A DNA stretch of 64,000 nucleotides from Gammaproteobacteria bacterium. GTDB taxonomy: Bacteria; Pseudomonadota; Gammaproteobacteria; HK1. Positions within the stretch are counted from its first letter, which is position 1, and every line of letters starts with the position of its first letter. A program made the translations under genes and the position numbers. The stretch covers positions 1 through 64,000 of the forward strand of contig JAJFJU010000015.1 in NCBI GenBank assembly GCA_021773645.1, read 5' to 3'. The notes beneath the pieces are model-generated. The model worked only from the letters and a program-made list of their open reading frames with translations, was not told where the DNA came from and did not search any database. This document shows positions 59,401 to 64,000 of the stretch, piece by piece.

Positions 59401-60099
59401 TCAGGGCAGGATATAGGCGCGTTCCAGCATCTGCCGGGTAAAGGCAGTTCGTAGATAAAATCCCCGCGGTAGCAGCCAAGTGGGTTGTCCCTCGGCACCG
59501 GTGCCACGACGCAGGCTGCGAGCATTGGCACCCTTAGGGCGGATTTGCAGATAGACCCCGTGGTGGGCGGTGATCTCGTCGATCTTTCCGAGGGTCACCA
59601 GCTCCATTAATTCCTCCCAATCCTGTCGCAAGGCGGACTCTTCCGAGTTATCAGGTGACCACAGCAAGGGGGTGGCAATCCGTCGTTCGGCTACTGGCAT
59701 GCCCCGCGGGCCGGCGATGGGAAGCCATAGTACCCGGGCCATTTTCCGACGCAGATAGGAGCCTTCCCAGTGCACCCCGTCTTCTCCAGAGAGTGCGACC
59801 GGACAGACGTAGGTGCTCTCCAGTGGGCGTCCGTCCGGGCTGATGGGCAGGGTTTTGAGTTCAACACCGATGGCCTGGAAATCCGGTTCCGGCAGGGATG
59901 AGGCGGTGGCCCCAAGTACACCCTCCAAAAACTGCCCGGCCCAACCCTTGGCGCGCCTATTTTCCTTTGGAATAGGCTGGCCATAGCACTGAGCTAACTC
60001 GCCGAGGCTAAGCCCGGCGATGGCCTGGGTACGGGTCATGAGTTCAGTTTCATTTCCTGGGGGAGGGGCTGGAAAGGAGAGGCGTTTGGCGTTACTCAA
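59401..60099 (-). CDS. mutH: DNA mismatch repair endonuclease MutH
   Basis: A 232-residue methyl-directed endonuclease that nicks the unmethylated strand at hemimethylated GATC. The PDFQAIGVELKTLPI stretch carries the Asp, Glu and Lys of the D-x-n-ExK active site. Basic DNA-binding loops (ENRRAKGWAG, SYLRRKMAR) flank it. The start overlaps the stop of the short ThiL-like gene by 4 bp. Presence of MutH implies a Dam methylase elsewhere. Confidence 0.94.
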   Translation of the reverse strand: MSNAKRLSFPAPPPGNETELMTRTQAIAGLSLGELAQCYGQPIPKENRRAKGWAGQFLEGVLGATASSLPEPDFQAIGVELKTLPISPDGRPLESTYVCPVALSGEDGVHWEGSYLRRKMARVLWLPIAGPRGMPVAERRIATPLLWSPDNSEESALRQDWEELMELVTLGKIDEITAHHGVYLQIRPKGANARSLRRGTGAEGQPTWLLPRGFYLRTAFTRQMLERAYILP

Positions 60100-60545
60100 T
60101 GATTCCGGCCGGTTCCGTTATCATTTTCTGGGACCAGACCGTGCACCGCGAGTACCGCATTTAACGGGCCGCTGGTGGTATCCCCGCCAACTAGCTGTAG
60201 GCCGCATTCCTCGCAGTCCTTTAGCAAACGAGTACTGAAGCTATCCAGCCAGCTGGCATCTATTTCTGGCAGGCAAAGAGCGAGGGTGGCCCAGACGGGT
60301 TGAGCCTTTTGAGTCAGTAATTGGCGTTTCCCCTCGGCTACTAGTTGTACTGCAAAGTTCGTGGCATCGACTGCCTTTAATCGTGGTTCGGCACTGTTCT
60401 GGCACGATAGTGCGCTAACCATGGCAAGTCCCGGGGGTGCTTGTAATACCGCGGCATCATCACCGATATCCACCACAATGCCATTGCCGCGACGGCTAGA
60501 AGGCTTAAAAAAACGGTCGATAAGGGAGAATTCTTCTAGTGGCAT
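60096..60545 (-). CDS. Short ThiL-like protein (N-terminal half only)
   Basis: A 149-residue protein that aligns with residues 1 to about 140 of thiamine-monophosphate kinase. It keeps the N-terminal EFSLIDRFF, DIGDD (26-30, the Mg-binding GDD) and GGDTTSGPL (120-128). It lacks the STDTLV and NLSDxAAMGA motifs of ThiL: those positions read VSALSCQNSAEP and QLVAEGKRQLLTQ. There is no C-terminal ATP-binding half. The frame is intact, with a start at 60545 and coupling to mutH. The complete-length paralogue at 61838 has lost exactly the motifs kept here, so this may be a partner subunit. See findings. Confidence 0.75.
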   Translation of the reverse strand: MPLEEFSLIDRFFKPSSRRGNGIVVDIGDDAAVLQAPPGLAMVSALSCQNSAEPRLKAVDATNFAVQLVAEGKRQLLTQKAQPVWATLALCLPEIDASWLDSFSTRLLKDCEECGLQLVGGDTTSGPLNAVLAVHGLVPENDNGTGRNH

Positions 60546-60556
60546 GAGTTATCCGA

Positions 60557-61141
60557 TTAAGAACTACGTCTATAGCTGCGGTAGTAATCCAGCACCTTGC
60601 GCACGTAGTTTTGGGTTTCCGGATAGGGGGGGATTTTATTGCCGTATCGGGCCACTGCATTTTCACCGGCATTGTAGGCTGCTAGTGCGAGGCGGACGTT
60701 CTTAAAGCGGGTGATGAGATCTCTCAGGTAGTGCACTCCACCGTCAAGATTCGCAGCAGGATCTCGACGATTACTGACCCCGTAACGGCTTGCCGTTCCT
60801 GGCATAAGTTGCATTAGCCCGACTGCGCCAGCTCGCGATACTGCCTTGGCATCGTAGGCCGATTCCGCGGTCACCACTGCATGCACCAGAGCTTTATCCA
60901 TACGGTAGCGTCTGGCGGCGCGGTCGATGAGCGGGGTATAGCGCTTGCGGTTGGCGCGACTCCAGTGGATGCCTTTGGGCACCCAGCCCTTCCAGGTTCG
61001 CACGATGGCGCGGTAGCCGGGTCCGAGCGGACGATCGGACAAATGCACAATACCGTTGTCGTCGGTAAATTTATAGATATCACCCCAGGCCGCGGTGAGC
61101 GGTGACAGCAAGACTAATAGCAGCAGTAGGCGAGATGGCAT
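60557..61141 (-). CDS. Lytic transglycosylase (SLT domain) with DUF4124
   Basis: A 194-residue secreted protein. A signal peptide ends near TAAWG. A DUF4124-like IYKFTDDNGIVHLSDRP stretch comes next. A soluble-lytic-transglycosylase domain (about 66-185) carries the catalytic Glu in AVVTAESAYDAKAVSRAGAVGLMQLMPGTA. It cleaves peptidoglycan glycan strands. It lies between pgpA and the short thiL-like gene. Confidence 0.92.
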   Translation of the reverse strand: MPSRLLLLLVLLSPLTAAWGDIYKFTDDNGIVHLSDRPLGPGYRAIVRTWKGWVPKGIHWSRANRKRYTPLIDRAARRYRMDKALVHAVVTAESAYDAKAVSRAGAVGLMQLMPGTASRYGVSNRRDPAANLDGGVHYLRDLITRFKNVRLALAAYNAGENAVARYGNKIPPYPETQNYVRKVLDYYRSYRRSS

Positions 61142-61174
61142 GGCTTGTGTGGGCTTCGCGGTGGTATCGGCCGA

Positions 61175-61675
61175 TTATAGCGGCAAAGCGCTGCTATGCT
61201 GCAGCCACTGGGCCAGACCCTGCACCACCAGCCAGGCCAAGGCCCCCGCCAGCACATCGTCAATCATGATCCCGAGCCCCCCCGGTACCCTCCGGTCCAG
61301 CAGTGAAATTGGCCACGGTTTGAGAATATCGAAGAAGCGGAAGGCGATGAAGCCAACTATGGGCCAGATCCAACCGACCGGCGCGGAACACATGGTAATG
61401 AGATAGCCGGCGATCTCATCCCAGACGATGGCTGGATGATCGTGGGTCTGCAGACGCCGGGCGGTGATGCCACATAGCCAGATGCCGATGATGGTGCTCA
61501 GCACGACCAGGATGAGATAGGGATAGAGGGGAAGTGGTCGCAGCAATAAATAGATGAGTACGCCGACCAAGGTGCCCGCAGTGCCTGGCGCTCGGGGGGA
61601 AAGGCCACTGCCAAAACCGCAGGCGAGCAGATAGGCGGGGTGCTCTCGGAGTATTTTAAAGGTGGGTTGCTTCAT
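61175..61675 (-). CDS. pgpA: Phosphatidylglycerophosphatase A
   Basis: A 166-residue membrane phosphatase with several hydrophobic helices. The PgpA-type GSGLSPRAPGTAGTLVGV N-terminus and WDEIAGYLITM, ISLLDRRVPGGLGIMIDDVLAG motifs with metal-binding Asp and Glu are visible. It makes phosphatidylglycerol. Its ATG (61675) abuts the end of the palindromic element. Confidence 0.94.
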   Translation of the reverse strand: MKQPTFKILREHPAYLLACGFGSGLSPRAPGTAGTLVGVLIYLLLRPLPLYPYLILVVLSTIIGIWLCGITARRLQTHDHPAIVWDEIAGYLITMCSAPVGWIWPIVGFIAFRFFDILKPWPISLLDRRVPGGLGIMIDDVLAGALAWLVVQGLAQWLQHSSALPL

Positions 61676-61840
61676 TGAGGAGTCTCTGATCTATTCGTGG
61701 ACTCGTATCTTGCGTCCAAAATGTCCAGCTTTATCGTTATTGCTCTTCGCAATAGCCAGCTATTACGTGCGACCAGTGCCTCAAATCTGAACATTTTGAA
61801 TCGCAATTTACTTCGCCCAGAATAAATCAGAGGCTCCCTA
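61676..61840. mobile_element. Palindromic MITE-like element, family 1, copy B
   Basis: A 165-bp element, the reverse complement of copy A (25211-25376) at most positions and with the same ends. The right tip, TAGGGAGCC read on the minus strand, provides the TAG stop of thiL. The left tip meets the pgpA start codon, with AGAGA read outward 7 nt before the ATG. It sits inside the thiL-pgpA transcript, where it should fold into a long hairpin. No frame. Confidence 0.8.
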
Positions 61841-62725
61841 AGCAAAATGTTGGTATGCCTGACCGGGATCAAAGGGGACACCATTCGGGGCCTGACAGCG
61901 CAGCCCGGGTTCTATCTCGATGATGCCGATGCGATGAATCGGACAACTGATGGCTGCCATGGCCTGTTCGATGCGTATTCGTTGTTTGGGTGAGGCGCTA
62001 AAGCAGAGTTCGTAATCGTCCCCGGCGCTCAAAGCGAGCTTCCAAGCATGTTCTTTAGAGAGGCTATTACGATTTGCTTGCGACAAGGGCAGAGCCTCAG
62101 CCTGTAACGTGGCCCCCAGGTTGCTGGCTCGCAGTATATGGCCCAGATCACCCACCAGACCGTCGGAGAGGTCGATGGCGGAATTGGCCAACCCTCGCAG
62201 CGCTAGTCCAGCACCAATTCGCGGTGTTGGGTGGCTATAGCGGCGTTCTATCCAAGCCCTATCTCTGGTGTTGAGGGGTAGGTCGAGCTTCATGCCCTCG
62301 ATGGCGAGGCCGGCATCACCCAGGGTTCCGGTGACATAGATATCATCGCCGGGCTTTGCCCCTTGGCGACAGAGAGCTCCCCCCGACGCTACTACGCCCC
62401 AAATTTCGATACTGACGCTGAGTGCGCCGGGCTGTGTCAGGGTGCTTCCAGTTGCTATGGCATGTTCGTCTGCAAGTTCAGCAAGGCCACGATGAAAGTC
62501 TTGTATCCAGGCCGTATCATCCGGGTCGGGCAGGGTAAGGGCGAGATTCAGCCAGCGTGGCTTGGCACCCATCGCGGCCATATCGCTGAGATTAACCGCC
62601 AAGCTGCGATAGCCGAGGGATGCGGGCGCAAAGTTGGATGGAAAGTGGACGCCTGAGACCAGCGCATCCATGGAAACAGCCCATTGCTGGCCCGGTGATA
62701 GGCGGTGGGGGTTTGATACGGCCAC
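61838..62725 (-). CDS. thiL: Thiamine-monophosphate kinase-like protein, N-terminally truncated
   Basis: A 295-residue ThiL starting at GTG 62725. It lacks the first 36 or so residues of the family, including the IGDD metal site. It keeps VSMDALVSG (17-25, equivalent to STDTLV), NLSDMAAMGA (45-54), QGAKPGDDIYVTGTLGDAG (121-139), AIDLSDGL and SAGDDYEL. The GGDTT motif reads GSTLT (93-97), so a metal-binding aspartate is lost. The position after nusB and before pgpA is that of thiL. ThiL makes thiamine diphosphate. The missing pieces are present in the short paralogue at 60096. The stop codon lies in the mobile element. Confidence 0.8.
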   Translation of the reverse strand: MAVSNPHRLSPGQQWAVSMDALVSGVHFPSNFAPASLGYRSLAVNLSDMAAMGAKPRWLNLALTLPDPDDTAWIQDFHRGLAELADEHAIATGSTLTQPGALSVSIEIWGVVASGGALCRQGAKPGDDIYVTGTLGDAGLAIEGMKLDLPLNTRDRAWIERRYSHPTPRIGAGLALRGLANSAIDLSDGLVGDLGHILRASNLGATLQAEALPLSQANRNSLSKEHAWKLALSAGDDYELCFSASPKQRIRIEQAMAAISCPIHRIGIIEIEPGLRCQAPNGVPFDPGQAYQHFA

Positions 62726-62737
62726 GCTTGTCTATGG

Positions 62738-63184
62738 CTAGCCGTTGTTATCGGCGCTTGCGTCCAGATTGCGGTGCAGTTTGTCGAGCACACCATTGAC
62801 GTATTTATGCGCCCCAGCGGCACCAAAGCCCTTAGCGAGCTCTACCGCTTCGTTGATGACTACACGCCAGGGCACGTCCTGGCGAAAACGTAGCTCATAG
62901 GTGGCGATGCGCAAGATGGCTCGTTCTACCGGGTTGAGCGACCCTACCGAGCGGTCGAGGCAGGCCGCCAGCAAGGGGTCGATCTCCCCGAGTTTTTCCG
63001 GGAGATTGGTGAAAATTTCCTGGAAGTAGGAGACATCTGCCTTCTTCAGGCCGTCATCTTCCATGAACTGGCCTTCAATGGTCTGGGGGAGTTGGGCCGT
63101 ACTTTGCCACTGATAAAGGGCTTGCATGGCGGCACGGCGGGCGCGCCGACGGCCACCGGCGGTGATGCGTGGAGAATCACTCAT
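62738..63184 (-). CDS. nusB: Transcription antitermination factor NusB
   Basis: A 148-residue all-helical factor that works with S10 at boxA in rRNA transcription. RRRARRAAMQALYQWQ and the SFGA-like GFGAAGAHKYVNGVLDKL ending are typical. The start ATG 63184 overlaps ribH by 8 bp; the frame is open to 63199. Ends 12 nt before thiL. Confidence 0.95.
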   Translation of the reverse strand: MSDSPRITAGGRRRARRAAMQALYQWQSTAQLPQTIEGQFMEDDGLKKADVSYFQEIFTNLPEKLGEIDPLLAACLDRSVGSLNPVERAILRIATYELRFRQDVPWRVVINEAVELAKGFGAAGAHKYVNGVLDKLHRNLDASADNNG

Positions 63185-63668
63185 CTTGGTTATAACCACC
63201 CAGCTGGCGCATCAGGGTGATCATCTCCAGGGCCGCAACAGCAACCTCGTGTCCCTTATTGCCATCACTGCCTCCACAGCGGGCTACCGCCTGTGCCTGA
63301 TCGTCGGTGGTGAGCACCCCAAACAGCACAGGAATCTGCTCATCCAGTGCCACTTGTCCCAGGCCACGGGTACATTCACCGGCGACATATTCAAAGTGGG
63401 GGGTGCCCCCACGAATGATGGCACCGAAGGCGAGCACCGCCTCACAATCACGGTTACGGGCTAGGGTTTGGGTGACCAATGGCAATTCAAAGGCACCCGG
63501 TACGCGGACGATCTGAATGGCCTTTTCGTCAATGCCGTTGTCAGTGAGCGTTGCTACGGCGGCTGTCAGCAGTTTTTCTACCACCTCGTGGTTAAAGCGT
63601 GCGGCGACGATACTTACGCGGGCACCGCTGACTGCATATTCCTGCGTATCGAGGTCAAAAATGGCCAT
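63177..63668 (-). CDS. ribH: 6,7-dimethyl-8-ribityllumazine synthase
   Basis: A 163-residue enzyme of riboflavin synthesis that joins the butanone phosphate (from RibB) and the pyrimidine. The VPGAFELPL and GAIIRGGTPHFEYV motifs and HEVAVAALEMI ending are present. It overlaps nusB at the 3' end and follows ribBA directly. Confidence 0.96.
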   Translation of the reverse strand: MAIFDLDTQEYAVSGARVSIVAARFNHEVVEKLLTAAVATLTDNGIDEKAIQIVRVPGAFELPLVTQTLARNRDCEAVLAFGAIIRGGTPHFEYVAGECTRGLGQVALDEQIPVLFGVLTTDDQAQAVARCGGSDGNKGHEVAVAALEMITLMRQLGGYNQDE

Positions 63669-64000
63669 TTAGCTATCAGACTCCTGTGGTGAATCCTGGC
63701 TGACGTATTCAACGATCTCCAACCCGAAGCCCGAGATACCGGCGAGGTTTTTCGGGGCGCTCAAAATGCGCATTCTGCGCGCTCCAAGATCCAACAGGAT
63801 CTGCGAGCCCACCCCAAAGGTGCGTACGTTGTCGTAGCCGTGTGAGGGGGCGATGGGGGTATTTTGATCGTGGCTTTCAAATTGACCGATGCGATGGATT
63901 AACTCCTCGCTGGACTCATCACGCCGAATGATAACCACCACACCCTTGCCTTCATCCGCCACTCGTTTGATGGCGCTGTCCAGTGGCCAGCCACAATCCG
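63669..64000 (-). CDS. ribBA: RibBA-type protein, C-terminal fragment
   Basis: The last 109 codons of a gene that runs off the right edge. The visible DCGWPLDSAIKRVADEGKGVVVIIRRDES and the YDNVRTFGVGSQILLDLGARRMRIL ending match the GTP cyclohydrolase II-like domain of RibBA. In many gammaproteobacteria this domain follows a RibB (butanone-phosphate synthase) domain and may be degenerate. The start lies outside the window. Confidence 0.85.
   Translation of the reverse strand, partial: DCGWPLDSAIKRVADEGKGVVVIIRRDESSEELIHRIGQFESHDQNTPIAPSHGYDNVRTFGVGSQILLDLGARRMRILSAPKNLAGISGFGLEIVEYVSQDSPQESDS

Noticed and set aside
60096-60545. Simple pseudogene of thiL
   Set aside because: The frame is intact, coupled to mutH by a 4-bp overlap, and conserved at exactly the motifs missing in the longer paralogue, which argues for kept function.

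Overview
The window reads as a gammaproteobacterial chromosome. The right half carries a gene order typical of that class: yciK-mupP-ubiG-mtaD / mtnA ... gyrA-serC-serA-pheA-hisC-tyrA-aroA-cmk-rpsA-ihfB-lapA-lapB-pyrF, then ribBA-ribH-nusB-thiL-pgpA. From memory, the order around mtnA, mtaD, ubiG, gyrA and rpsA matches Pseudomonas aeruginosa, but thiL is duplicated, an extra mot-like gene pair is inserted, and tyrA and aroA are separate. I saw no rRNA, tRNA, CRISPR array or complete insertion sequence. I could not name the genus.

Positions 1-9400 hold a possible phosphonate-use module. It contains two PhnE-type ABC permeases (the first cut by the window edge), an MFS carrier, a D-2-hydroxyacid dehydrogenase, a one-chain transketolase and a hydrolase of the phosphonatase (PhnX) family that keeps the Schiff-base lysine. 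A DUF47 protein and a Pit phosphate transporter follow. The dehydrogenase, transketolase and hydrolase each end at their own terminator-like hairpin. A LysR regulator at 9419 has an 18-bp operator-like palindrome in front of it, and the same motif lies in front of the dehydrogenase block.

Positions 10400-16700 hold an EamA transporter, a NudE-like Nudix hydrolase, nadC, a four-gene operon of two DUF1538 membrane proteins with a PII-like and a CBS protein, then ampD and a UDP-glucuronate decarboxylase. Positions 16770-21770 form a B12 unit: cobalamin riboswitch, TonB-dependent receptor, TonB-like protein, PduO-type adenosyltransferase and a membrane protein. Positions 21770-33120 carry a retroviral-type protease, gluQ-dksA, cysZ-queF, smc-zipA-ligA, a copper chaperone and a GGDEF protein.

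Positions 33460-56050 are mostly the conserved core: peptidoglycan recycling, ubiquinone, methylthioadenosine salvage, serine and aromatic amino acid synthesis, cmk, rpsA, ihfB, lapAB, pyrF and argA. After ilvD and a second GGDEF protein comes a minus-strand run from ribBA to mutH.

Three observations stand out. (1) The phosphonate-type module with a transketolase. (2) Two ThiL-like genes that have lost opposite sets of ThiL motifs, so that they look complementary. (3) Three palindromic elements of about 166 bp from two families that share a central core; in two cases the tip of the element supplies the stop codon of a neighbouring gene.
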